Shown here: positions 39,353 through 46,085 of the stretch, piece by piece
Layout of the letters: the number at the start of each line of letters is the position of its first letter
How positions within the stretch are numbered: position 1 is the stretch's first letter
NCBI GenBank assembly: GCA_015067975.1
Contig: SVLK01000013.1
Coordinates: forward strand, 1 to 46,134
DNA: 46,134 nucleotides
Reading direction: 5' to 3'
Source: Oscillospiraceae bacterium
Lineage (GTDB): Bacteria > Bacillota > Clostridia > Oscillospirales > Oscillospiraceae
Notes under the pieces: generated by a model
Databases searched by the model: none
What the model was told of the DNA's origin: nothing
What the model saw: only the letters and a program-made list of their open reading frames with translations
Program-made: the position numbers and the translations under genes

Positions 39353-39508
39353 ATGCAGATTTATCAAAAAATGTATCTTTTGTTGTTCAACGCTGTGACC
39401 GATGCACTGTCCAGTATGGAGCAGCAGAATTTCGGCCAAGCGGCACAGTTGCTGAAAAACGCACAAGCTGACTGTGAAGAACTGTTTCTGGACGCGGAAG
39501 ATGAATGA
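39353..39508 (+). CDS. 51-aa acidic protein, divergent partner of XRE regulator (copy 2)
   Basis: The frame reads MQIYQKMYLLLFNAVTDALS and ends CEELFLDAEDE. It matches the protein at 17465-17620 in length (51 aa), N-terminal KMY-x3-LFNAVTDA, central AQ, CEE and acidic tail. GGAGGG lies four to five bases upstream and a promoter with operators precedes it. A terminator and a family B repeat follow. Function unknown. Confidence 0.82.
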   Translation: MQIYQKMYLLLFNAVTDALSSMEQQNFGQAAQLLKNAQADCEELFLDAEDE

Positions 39509-39512
39509 GCAC

Positions 39513-39543
39513 AAAGAAACCTGCCGTGTTGGCAGGTTTCTTT
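39513..39543 (+). terminator. Terminator after 51-aa gene
   Basis: Stem AAAGAAACCTGCC/GGCAGGTTTCTTT with a five-base loop. Confidence 0.88.
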
Positions 39544-39594
39544 GATGAGGAGTTCTTCTCGTCGCTGACGCTCACGGCAGCCCCTACTGGTTTG

Positions 39595-40011
39595 ACAGCT
39601 TGTCCTGTCTCCGACGGCCAACTTTTGTCACGAGCAACAAAAGTTCCCAAAAATGCCCGTTGAAACCAAGGTTTCAACACTTCCTTCCCGCGAGCGGAGC
39701 AAGCAAAAACACCGGCAAGTACCGCCGCGCGAATGAAAAGGAGAATCTTTCCGTAGTGTAAATGTAGCATTGTCTTTTGCTCCTCTTTGCGCTGCCGCTT
39801 TTGCTCAAAAATGTAGAAACGATTTCTCCTACATTTCCGAAAGAGTAAGCGGCCAAGCGGGTTAGACGAAAAGCCAATGCAACATTTAAGCTTGTCTTAC
39901 TCCGCGCATCTTGAGAATAAAGGAGGTCAAGGAACCATCGGTTCCTTGCGGCGTTTCTTTCCCATCTTTCTTTCCGCTGTTGGAAAGAAAGATGGCCGCC
40001 GGAGGCATAAC
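39595..40011 (-). repeat. Family B hairpin repeat, copy 3 (full length, inverted)
   Basis: Read on the minus strand it has hairpin ATCTTTCTTTCC/GGAAAGAAAGAT, AAACGCCG, CAAGGAACC-gat-GGTTCCTTG, GACCTCCTTTA, AAATGTTGCATTG paired with CAATGCTACATTT, an inner stem GCCGCTT...AAGCGGC, and CGCGCGGC. The far end (39598-39660) carries another CTTGTCCTGTC, a stem ACTTTTGT/ACAAAAGT and a stem GTTGAAACC/GGTTTCAAC: same layout, different stem sequences. It fills most of the 39509-40092 gap. Confidence 0.85.
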
Positions 40012-40050
40012 AAGTTCTCCCCCTCCGCAGAGGCCATCGAAAGCGCAAAC

Positions 40051-40097
40051 GACGCAAAAACCCTCCCGTTCTTTCCGAACGGGAGGGCTTTGTTATT
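40051..40097. terminator. Terminator, duplicate 2
   Basis: Almost exact copy of 38983-39026 (stem CCCTCCCGTTC/GAACGGGAGGG with same loop, same flanking GACGCAAAA and GTTATTC). Ends the 73-aa membrane gene on the minus strand. Confidence 0.9.
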
Positions 40098-40314
40098 CTT
40101 TTTCATCGTATTCGCCGTTGCGATAGCGTTTCAAGGTGGTGAAAAACACAACGATCCACGCCGGTATACAGATCGCCTTCAGCGCAAACATGACCATGTC
40201 TTCTTTGTAGGCCCCGTTCACCACATCCATCACCACGATGACAGTCCAGATCACGGCGCACACACCGTAGAGGAACAGCGCTTTTTTCGGCGTCATTTGT
40301 CTGAGTTTTTTCAT
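40093..40314 (-). CDS. Small two-helix membrane protein
   Basis: 73 residues: a basic start MKKLRQMTPKKAL, two hydrophobic segments (about 13-30 and 42-60) and a charged end RYRNGEYDEKE. Family not recognised. ATG 40314 is nine bases after AAGGAG; it follows the YesL-type gene by 4 bp, so the two form an operon. Confidence 0.72.
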   Translation of the reverse strand: MKKLRQMTPKKALFLYGVCAVIWTVIVVMDVVNGAYKEDMVMFALKAICIPAWIVVFFTTLKRYRNGEYDEKE

Positions 40315-40318
40315 GCGT

Positions 40319-40957
40319 TCATTCTCCTTCTTTCTGATTGCCCCCATCCAGCCGGTCAAACACCGGTTGGAGGATGCGCAGCGCTGCCAAGCTGAGGCCG
40401 CTGTAGCCCACCATGAGCCACAGCAAGATCATAAAGTGCAGCGTTTCGGCGGACCAGATCGTCAGCAGCACAGGGCCCGACCACACCAGCCACACCAGCA
40501 GCAGCCGCGGCAGATTCCCCACGCCCAACAGCAGCGCGTTGCGCAGATGGTTGCGCGCGGTGTTTTCATAGCGGGCCAGCAGTGCAAAGAGAAACGTGCA
40601 CATAAGTCCCACGATCTGGAAGCCTGCCACAGCCACCAGCTTCCACAGGAAGCTCTCCATCAGCGTGGCAAAGCGCCAGTCGAACAGGCACAGCGCGATG
40701 GCGGCCAGCAGCACCAGCCATGCGACGGTGGCGCGCTTCCAGTTCTCGCGAAAGGCGGCGAAAAAGCGGCGCACTATGCGCACCTCCTCGCCCCGCAGCA
40801 GCTCGAAGAGCACCGCGTGCAGCGCCGTGGAGGCAGCGCCCAGCGTGACGATGGGCAGCGAGCACACCAGCCACAGCACGTTGAGGATGATCAGCTGCCA
40901 CACCTTTTCCATGCCCCGCCCAAAGGGACTCTCGGGGTCGAACAATGCTTTGAACAC
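40319..40957 (-). CDS. YesL/DUF624 family membrane protein
   Basis: 212 residues with about five helices. LNVLWLVCSLPIVTLGAASTALHAVLF near the N-terminus is the DUF624 (YesL) signature. These proteins usually sit in sugar-uptake regulons with unknown role; here it lies directly after pfkA on the same strand, which may only be chance. Start at 40957 after GGAGG. Confidence 0.88.
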   Translation of the reverse strand: MFKALFDPESPFGRGMEKVWQLIILNVLWLVCSLPIVTLGAASTALHAVLFELLRGEEVRIVRRFFAAFRENWKRATVAWLVLLAAIALCLFDWRFATLMESFLWKLVAVAGFQIVGLMCTFLFALLARYENTARNHLRNALLLGVGNLPRLLLVWLVWSGPVLLTIWSAETLHFMILLWLMVGYSGLSLAALRILQPVFDRLDGGNQKEGE

Positions 40958-40980
40958 GGCTTACACCTCCTGCGCGGCCA

Positions 40981-41958
40981 TCAGGTGCCGCTCATGGCCT
41001 CCATGACCTCGTACTCCTCGGGATTAAGGGTCTTGTGCATGGCGAGGCCCTCTTCAATGTCCATGTCGAACACCTTGTCATCGTTGGAGCAGATGACGCG
41101 GTTGGTCTTGCCCTCGGCCAATACTTTCACCGCCTCGTAGCCCATGCGGGTGGCCATGACGCGGTCCTTGGCGGTGGGACAGCCGCCGCGCTGGATATGA
41201 CCGAGGATCGTGATGCGCGGGTCAAGGCCCAGCTCCTCGGTGATCTGGCGGCCCACATCCACGGCGCTGGCAGCGCCCTCGGCCACCACGATCTGGAAAT
41301 TGGTCTTGCCGCCCAGTCGTGCGCGGCGGATCTGCTCGGCCACGTCGCGCTTGAAGTCGTATTCCTCCTCCGGCACCAGCACCGCCGTCGCGCCCACAGA
41401 CATGCCCACATACAGGGCGAGGTAGCCGGCGTGACGGCCCATCACCTCCACCACGGAGCAGCGCTCGTGGCTCTGCATGGTGTCGCGCAGCCGGTCGATG
41501 CACTCCACGGCCGTGTTGGCGGCGGTATCAAAACCGATGGTATAGTCGGTACAGACGATGTCGTTATCGATGGTGCCGGGGATGCCCACCACGCTGATGC
41601 CGTACTTGCTCAGCGCCTGTGCGCCGCGGAACGTACCGTCACCGCCGATGGCCACGATGCCGTCCAGACCCAGCAGCTTGCAGGTGTTGGCAGCACGCTG
41701 CTGACCGGCCTCGGTGCGAAACTCCTCGCTGCGTGCGGTGTAGAGGATGGTGCCGCCGCGGTTGATGATGTGGCTGACGCTGGACGAATCCATGGGTTTA
41801 ATATCGCCGTTGATGAGACCGGCCCAGCCGCGGCGGATGCCCACCACTTCGATGCCCATCTTGATGGCGCTGCGCACCACGGAGCGGATGGCGGCGTTCA
41901 TACCGGGGGCGTCGCCGCCGCTGGTCAGTACGCCGATTCTTTTCACTGCAGTTTCCAT
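40981..41958 (-). CDS. pfkA: ATP-dependent 6-phosphofructokinase
   Basis: 325 residues, typical bacterial size. VLTSGGDAPGMNAAIRS is the nucleotide loop, AIGGDGTFRGA carries the Gly that marks ATP- rather than pyrophosphate-dependent enzymes, GIPGTIDNDI holds the catalytic Asp, EVMGRHAGYLA and GHIQRGGCPTAKDR bind fructose 6-phosphate and effectors. It phosphorylates fructose 6-phosphate in glycolysis. Start at 41958 with AAGGAAAGG upstream, slightly distant. Its promoter overlaps that of the divergent gene at 42108. Confidence 0.95.
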   Translation of the reverse strand: METAVKRIGVLTSGGDAPGMNAAIRSVVRSAIKMGIEVVGIRRGWAGLINGDIKPMDSSSVSHIINRGGTILYTARSEEFRTEAGQQRAANTCKLLGLDGIVAIGGDGTFRGAQALSKYGISVVGIPGTIDNDIVCTDYTIGFDTAANTAVECIDRLRDTMQSHERCSVVEVMGRHAGYLALYVGMSVGATAVLVPEEEYDFKRDVAEQIRRARLGGKTNFQIVVAEGAASAVDVGRQITEELGLDPRITILGHIQRGGCPTAKDRVMATRMGYEAVKVLAEGKTNRVICSNDDKVFDMDIEEGLAMHKTLNPEEYEVMEAMSGT

Positions 41959-42013
41959 ATCGTAAAAAACCTTTCCTTGGGGGCCTATGCCCCGCTTGTA
42001 TCATGCTGTGTTT

Positions 42014-42042
42014 AGTATACCACATTTTTGCCGCGGTGAAAA
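42014..42042 (-). promoter_or_regulatory. Sigma-A promoter of pfkA
   Basis: On the minus strand TTTTCA (42042-42037), 17 bp spacer, TATACT (42019-42014). Confidence 0.65.
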
Positions 42043-42047
42043 GACCC

Positions 42048-42076
42048 TTGTTTGGCGGCGCTGCCTGTGGTATGAT
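42048..42076 (+). promoter_or_regulatory. Sigma-A promoter of 94-aa gene
   Basis: TTGTTT at 42048-42053, 17 bp spacer, TATGAT at 42071-42076. Confidence 0.7.
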
Positions 42077-42107
42077 GGACAAAATCAATGAGAAGAGAGA
42101 GTGTGCC

Positions 42108-42392
42108 ATGCATCCCCAATTTGCCCAACTGACCCCCAACTGGTTCTACCGCGCCTTTGTCTACACCGGCAGCATCGGCGAATTCCGCTACCGCTTTTTC
42201 CACGAAAAGGGCGGCAATACCATCACCGCCAGCGTGTATTCGCGCATCTGCTTTGAGCTGGCCGGCGATGTGGTGAGCCGGGAGTTCCCTTGGGACGATG
42301 ACGGCGTCAAGGCGCTGCAGCAGTGGCTGCAAAGCGCGTGGGAGCACTACGAACAAACCGGCGCCGTGCCGCAAGCGGTGGAAAACGCATAA
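42108..42392 (+). CDS. Conserved hypothetical 94-aa protein
   Basis: 94 residues, aromatic-rich: FAQLTPNWFYRAFVYTGSIG, EFRYRFFHEKGGNTITASVYSR and a helical end. No signal peptide or helix-turn-helix. I do not recognise the family. ATG 42108 was chosen after AAGAGAG; a consensus-like promoter and a terminator frame the gene, so it is a genuine single-gene unit divergent from pfkA. Confidence 0.75.
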   Translation: MHPQFAQLTPNWFYRAFVYTGSIGEFRYRFFHEKGGNTITASVYSRICFELAGDVVSREFPWDDDGVKALQQWLQSAWEHYEQTGAVPQAVENA

Positions 42393-42394
42393 GC

Positions 42395-42428
42395 AAAAGA
42401 CGCACCGCAAGGGTGCGTCTTTTTTTAT
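42395..42428. terminator. Terminator between 94-aa gene and SipW cluster
   Basis: Stem AAAAGACGCACC-gcaa-GGGTGCGTCTTTT with T-run; serves both convergent units. Confidence 0.9.
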
Positions 42429-42434
42429 CGTTGA

Positions 42435-43145
42435 TCATGCCGGTGGATCGCCCTCCTGGAACGTATCCGGATCGAAAGAGGGGATCTGCGTGGCGTTGGC
42501 ATTGCTGCGGCTCTCCTCATACCATGCAGAGAGGGCATAGCCTGTCTTGGTTTCCACCGCCGTCCACTTACCATCCACCAGATCCACGGTGGTACGGTAG
42601 ATCACCGAGATTGGTTGTCCGATGGGCACGGTGGGGCTTCCGGGCGTCTTATTGTTGCCCCAGAAGTTGATCTCACCGCGAGCACCCAGATATTCACTGG
42701 TGGTAAAGAGATAGTAGCGGTTACTGCTGACAAACTGGATCAGGAACGTCAAGCTGGAAGCATCCAGACCGAAAATATCGCTCAGTTCGTCGCTTTGCGT
42801 TACCGCCATGCTGCCCAGCGTATCGCGTCCGTCCCTCCAGCCAATACCGCCGTCTTTACGGTCGTCGATCTGCTTGTTCAAATAGGAGTTTTTCGTGTTT
42901 AAGCCGTGCTCGGAATGGTTGATGATCTGATCGATCAGTGACAGATGGTTCTCGCCCACTTCGCTGTCGGTAGGCAGATCACCGGAGCCGGACCAGAAGA
43001 AGTCGCCCATTTTGATGGACACTTCGTGTTTCGTTCCCATGACCCACGGATTCGTGTACATCCACGCACCCCACACGCCGCCGGTACTCAGCAATATGAC
43101 CAGCGCCAGCAGCAGCGGCAAGCAGCGCAGCAGGTGCTTAGTCAT
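42435..43145 (-). CDS. SipW-dependent secreted protein (C-terminal gene of cluster)
   Basis: 236 residues. The signal LALVILLSTGGVWGAWMYTN has the GG-V-x-A-x-W-x-Y tail shared with the TasA-like protein and typical for substrates of SipW signal peptidases. The mature part is hydrophilic with FFWSGSGDLPTDSE and many Asn/Asp; no catalytic motif. It overlaps sipW by 8 bp. It could be a surface or matrix component. Confidence 0.78.
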   Translation of the reverse strand: MTKHLLRCLPLLLALVILLSTGGVWGAWMYTNPWVMGTKHEVSIKMGDFFWSGSGDLPTDSEVGENHLSLIDQIINHSEHGLNTKNSYLNKQIDDRKDGGIGWRDGRDTLGSMAVTQSDELSDIFGLDASSLTFLIQFVSSNRYYLFTTSEYLGARGEINFWGNNKTPGSPTVPIGQPISVIYRTTVDLVDGKWTAVETKTGYALSAWYEESRSNANATQIPSFDPDTFQEGDPPA

Positions 43146-43953
43146 GGCGCACCTCTTCTCCCGCCTGTGCCACCACAGCTTCCGCCTGTGCCACAGCGCG
43201 GATCTGCTGCAGACGCAGCTTGCGCTCTTTTTCCAGCTTTCGGTCCATCAGCGGTGCGGCCACCATGCCCACCAGCACCAGCAGCAGGCACAGCCAGCCG
43301 GCCGGCGAGCGCAGGAACATGATAAAGCTGCCCACAAAGGGGATCTTTTCGCCGCGGTAGATAGCGCGGATCTGGTCATAGGTCACAGCCTGATAGTCCG
43401 GCTTCGCCAGCGCGTCGCCTTGCGTGATGTATTTCACCGTTCCGTTCTGGAATATCTCCACAATACGGTGGCAGATCAGATCGCCCTCGTGCTCGTAAAC
43501 GATCACATCGTACAGCTGCAGCTCTTCCTGCGGCGGCACACGGTAAAAGGCGGCCAGATCGAACACCTGCAGCTGATCGGTCAAGCCGTTTTCGCGCAAA
43601 TAGGCATTGTCCTTATGGGCCTCGGCCATGGAGCCGGTAAGCACCACGCGGTAGGTAGGGATCTTCTCATGGAACTGCTCCTCGGTGCACCGGGTATAGA
43701 GGGCCAGCCCAAAGGCCGCCACAAATACAAGGCACACCAGTGTGCTGAACACGTTCTCAAGGATACCGAGCACTTTGGCGCGTTTCTTTTTCACTTTTTC
43801 TGTTTCCCGCACCAGTTGTTCATCCTCACCGCCCAACCGGATGGTCCGGAGGGTCAGGCGGGTGATCGCCGTCACGCACACCACCGACAGCGTGGTCAGC
43901 AGCACGAAGACAATCAGGCACAGAATCAAAATATAGGTTTCGTAACTGGTCAT
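43138..43953 (-). CDS. SipW-type signal peptidase I
   Basis: 271 residues. Two N-terminal membrane segments (about 7-30 and 70-87), then VVLTGSM with the nucleophile Ser108, LICHRIVE with His162 in place of the bacterial Lys, and ITQGDA with an acidic residue, which is the ER/SipW-type Ser-His arrangement; a C-terminal helix and a basic tail follow. SipW removes signals of TasA-like matrix proteins. It lies between two such substrates. The extra N-terminal helix and cytosolic charged loop (EDEQLVRETEKVKKKR) are unusual. Confidence 0.85.
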   Translation of the reverse strand: MTSYETYILILCLIVFVLLTTLSVVCVTAITRLTLRTIRLGGEDEQLVRETEKVKKKRAKVLGILENVFSTLVCLVFVAAFGLALYTRCTEEQFHEKIPTYRVVLTGSMAEAHKDNAYLRENGLTDQLQVFDLAAFYRVPPQEELQLYDVIVYEHEGDLICHRIVEIFQNGTVKYITQGDALAKPDYQAVTYDQIRAIYRGEKIPFVGSFIMFLRSPAGWLCLLLVLVGMVAAPLMDRKLEKERKLRLQQIRAVAQAEAVVAQAGEEVRHD

Positions 43954-43974
43954 ACGATTGCCCCGATTTCATAG

Positions 43975-44011
43975 CGAATACGGCAAGAACTTTCTATTCT
44001 TGCCGTATTCG
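43975..44011. other. Perfect 15-bp hairpin between tasA-like gene and sipW
   Basis: Arms CGAATACGGCAAGAA and TTCTTGCCGTATTCG with a 7-base loop. No T-run on the transcribed strand. Likely an mRNA stabiliser or partial terminator that gives more TasA-like protein than SipW. Confidence 0.7.
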
Positions 44012-44049
44012 TTGGTATTGCACTGATTATGTAGATAAAGGGATCGATA

Positions 44050-44784
44050 TCAGCCCTGACCGCCGGCGCCGTTCACCGTACCGTCGGTCACATGGAAGGC
44101 GATGTTGCCCGTGAGCACATTCTCGGAGAAGGTGGTGTAGTCTGCCTGCGTATCCAGAATGAAGGTAACAGGCTCACTCTGTGTATTAGTGATCGTCGTC
44201 AGCTGGATCATCTGGGCAAAATCGGTCTTGTCGTAGACAGCCTTGAACACAGTGCCTTCCTTCTGCCACACGACTGCCTTACCCGCATTCTCCGGGACCG
44301 AGGGGTCGCCCTCAAAGCTGTCGCTGGCAGTGTTGGACAGCGCAAAAACGGATCTTTCCAAAGCACCCGGTGCTCCGGCAGTTGTCAGGTGACCGTCGGC
44401 ATCGCTATAGTACTTCATCGTCGCAGTCTCGCTGAGGTACAACTCGGCCTGCACACCGTTGTTCTTAACATCCTGCGGGGCATTGATATTGGGTTCAAAG
44501 GTAACGGTCAGCGTGGGATCTTCGCCGCCGGTGGTGGTCAGGAATACCAGCTTGGCAGAGTGGTCACCCTCAACGGAGTTGTTCTGGTCGATTTTCACCA
44601 CCAGATCGCTGACGATGGTAAACGTACCGTGCTCGGTGGTCAGCTGCTTATCGGTCAGTGTAGCAACAGCTTCATACTTTCTGTCCTGAATGTCCACTTC
44701 ATCGTTGGTGTAGACCCAGTTAGCATACACGCCGCCTACGGTGACGCACAGCAGCAGTGCGATCAAAGCGCTTAACTTTTTCAT
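44050..44784 (-). CDS. TasA/camelysin-like secreted matrix protein
   Basis: 244 residues, close to TasA length. The signal KLSALIALLLCVTVGGVYANWVYTND has the GGV-A-x-W-x-Y end found in SipW substrates. The mature protein is beta-rich and Thr/Asn/Asp-rich (ATLTDKQLTTEHGTFTIVSD, LTVTFEPNINAPQDVK). In Bacillus such proteins build amyloid-like biofilm fibres; that is inferred here. ATG 44784 is eight bases after GGAGG. First gene of the sipW cluster; the 5' region is about 200 bp. Confidence 0.8.
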   Translation of the reverse strand: MKKLSALIALLLCVTVGGVYANWVYTNDEVDIQDRKYEAVATLTDKQLTTEHGTFTIVSDLVVKIDQNNSVEGDHSAKLVFLTTTGGEDPTLTVTFEPNINAPQDVKNNGVQAELYLSETATMKYYSDADGHLTTAGAPGALERSVFALSNTASDSFEGDPSVPENAGKAVVWQKEGTVFKAVYDKTDFAQMIQLTTITNTQSEPVTFILDTQADYTTFSENVLTGNIAFHVTDGTVNGAGGQG

Positions 44785-44952
44785 GTTCTTTTCCTCCACA
44801 CAAAAAACATTGAAGGCAGTCAAATCCGGCAAAAAAGCAGGGCGACCACCATACAAGTCTATGGTATGCCTTTCTTCTCCTTATATCAAGACAATTCGTC
44901 AAGAATCTGTAAATTACCCAAATTTCGGGAGCTTTTTTTGACATGCGCTGTC

Positions 44953-44987
44953 AAAAAACAGGAGCGTCCTGCAGGACGCCCCTGTTT
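44953..44987 (-). terminator. Terminator after Nudix gene
   Basis: Stem ACAGGGGCGTCC-tgca-GGACGCTCCTGT on the minus strand, followed by a T-run. Confidence 0.85.
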
Positions 44988-44990
44988 CTC

Positions 44991-45527
44991 TCACAGTCCC
45001 AGCAGCAGCTTCACCTTCAGCACCGCCGCCACCGTTTTGGCATCTTTGATCTCCCCTGCCATGCACCGCTGATAGAGCGCGTCAAAGGGTACATGCTCCA
45101 CCGTCAAAAACTCGTCCTCGTCGGGCTGTGCCTGCGAATAGGACAGCTCCTGCGCCAGGTAGAGATACAGCGTCTCGCCGTAGCAGCCCGGTGACGGGAT
45201 CAGCGCTCCCAAATCCGTCCACTTGGCGGCGGTGGCGCCCACCTCCTCCAGCAGCTCCCGCTGCGCGGTGAGGAAAGGCTCCTCCCCCACTTCCCGCTTG
45301 CCGGCGGGGATCTCCACCATGTTGCGCGAAAAGGCGTAGCGGTACTGCGTCACCAGCGGCACGCAGCCATTGTCGTCCAGCGCCACGATGCCCACGCCGC
45401 CGGGATGATCCACGATCTCGCGGTAAGACGTGCCGCCGTCGGGCAGCGACACCTTGTCCACGTGCAGCGACACGACCCGTCCTTTGAAAATATCCTGCCG
45501 TTCCAGCATCGTCTCTTTCAGTTCCAT
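44991..45527 (-). CDS. Nudix hydrolase, ADP-ribose pyrophosphatase type
   Basis: 178 residues. The Nudix box GKREVGEEPFLTAQRELLEEVG (GX5EX7REUXEEXGU) follows VEIPAG; upstream REIVDHPGGVGIVALDDNG is typical of ADP-ribose/NUDT5-type enzymes. It would hydrolyse ADP-ribose or similar nucleoside diphosphate compounds in the cytosol with Mg. Start at 45527 after GGAGGGG. Confidence 0.92.
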   Translation of the reverse strand: MELKETMLERQDIFKGRVVSLHVDKVSLPDGGTSYREIVDHPGGVGIVALDDNGCVPLVTQYRYAFSRNMVEIPAGKREVGEEPFLTAQRELLEEVGATAAKWTDLGALIPSPGCYGETLYLYLAQELSYSQAQPDEDEFLTVEHVPFDALYQRCMAGEIKDAKTVAAVLKVKLLLGL

Positions 45528-45596
45528 GCTCTGCCCCTCCCTTGTTTTTCCCCATCATACCACACCGCCGCGCCTTTGGGGAGAAAATTTTCTCCC

Positions 45597-45653
45597 AAAT
45601 CCATTTTTGTTGCCCATTTTCAGGCAACAAACCGCCCCGTAGCGCCTATATAT
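45597..45653 (+). promoter_or_regulatory. Family C upstream element, copy 3
   Basis: Same order as copies 1 and 2: palindrome GGGAGAAAATTTTCTCCC (45579-45596), AAATCCATTTTTGTTGC, a 10-base spacer of different sequence, GCAACAAA, CCGCCCCGTAGCGCCTATA. It ends about 13 bp before the start codon of the phage-type gene. Confidence 0.75.
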
Positions 45654-45665
45654 GAGGTGATATAC

Positions 45666-45944
45666 ATGGCCAAACCGGGCTTTCTCTTTTATTTCGACTG
45701 GAAACACATCTTCTCCACCCTCTCCCCCGCCGAACAGGGCGCGCTGGTGATGGCGCTGCTCACCTACGCTGAGACGCAGCAGCAGCCCCACTTCACCGAC
45801 CGCACCATGGTGATGGCGTGGAACGCACTGTGGCCGCGGCTGGACGAGGATGCGCGGCGCTACGAAGCAGTCGTGCAAAAGAAGCGCGACGCCGCCAACA
45901 AACGCTGGGCAAAACAGGACGACGGCATGGACAAATACCTGTAA
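45666..45944 (+). CDS. Phage-type small protein (DUF6291-like)
   Basis: 92 residues: FLFYFDWKHIFSTLSPAEQGALVMALLTYAE and MAWNALWPRLDEDARRYEAVVQKKRDAANKRW. This pattern resembles the N-terminal domain (DUF6291) of phage/plasmid proteins related to replication initiation. GAGGTG lies upstream of ATG 45666. It follows a family C element, linking it to the phage module 9.6 kb away. It could be a truncated member, since longer relatives carry further domains. Confidence 0.7.
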   Translation: MAKPGFLFYFDWKHIFSTLSPAEQGALVMALLTYAETQQQPHFTDRTMVMAWNALWPRLDEDARRYEAVVQKKRDAANKRWAKQDDGMDKYL

Positions 45945-45971
45945 CCGATGCATCTGCATGCACCTGATGCC

Positions 45972-46014
45972 AACTAAACTAAACTTAACTAAACTTAACT
46001 TATCTTATCTAATC
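45972..46014. repeat. Short AT-rich direct repeats
   Basis: Units of the type AACTAAACTT / AACTTATCTT recur about four times in tandem just after the phage-type gene. Iteron-like, meaning unknown. Confidence 0.5.
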
Positions 46015-46017
46015 AAA

Positions 46018-46085
46018 ACCACGCGTGAAACGCGTGGTATGGAAAGGCCCTAAAAGGGCCTGGTACCAGCGGCATCTTAAGATGC
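46018..46085. other. Cluster of three perfect hairpins at right edge
   Basis: Stems ACCACGCGT-gaa-ACGCGTGGT (46018-46038), AGGCCCT-aaa-AGGGCCT (46045-46061) and the palindrome GCATCTTAAGATGC (46072-46085), with TGGTACCA between. No T-run follows directly. The remaining 49 bases to the edge hold no gene that I can identify. Confidence 0.6.

Noticed and set aside
39877-40395. Open frames across family B copy 3, including peptides with KEPSVPCGVSFP
   Set aside because: The same peptide appears from the reverse strand of copy 2; it comes from the conserved repeat DNA, with the ribosome-site-like TAAAGGAGGTC lacking a properly spaced conserved start codon. I treat it as repeat-derived.
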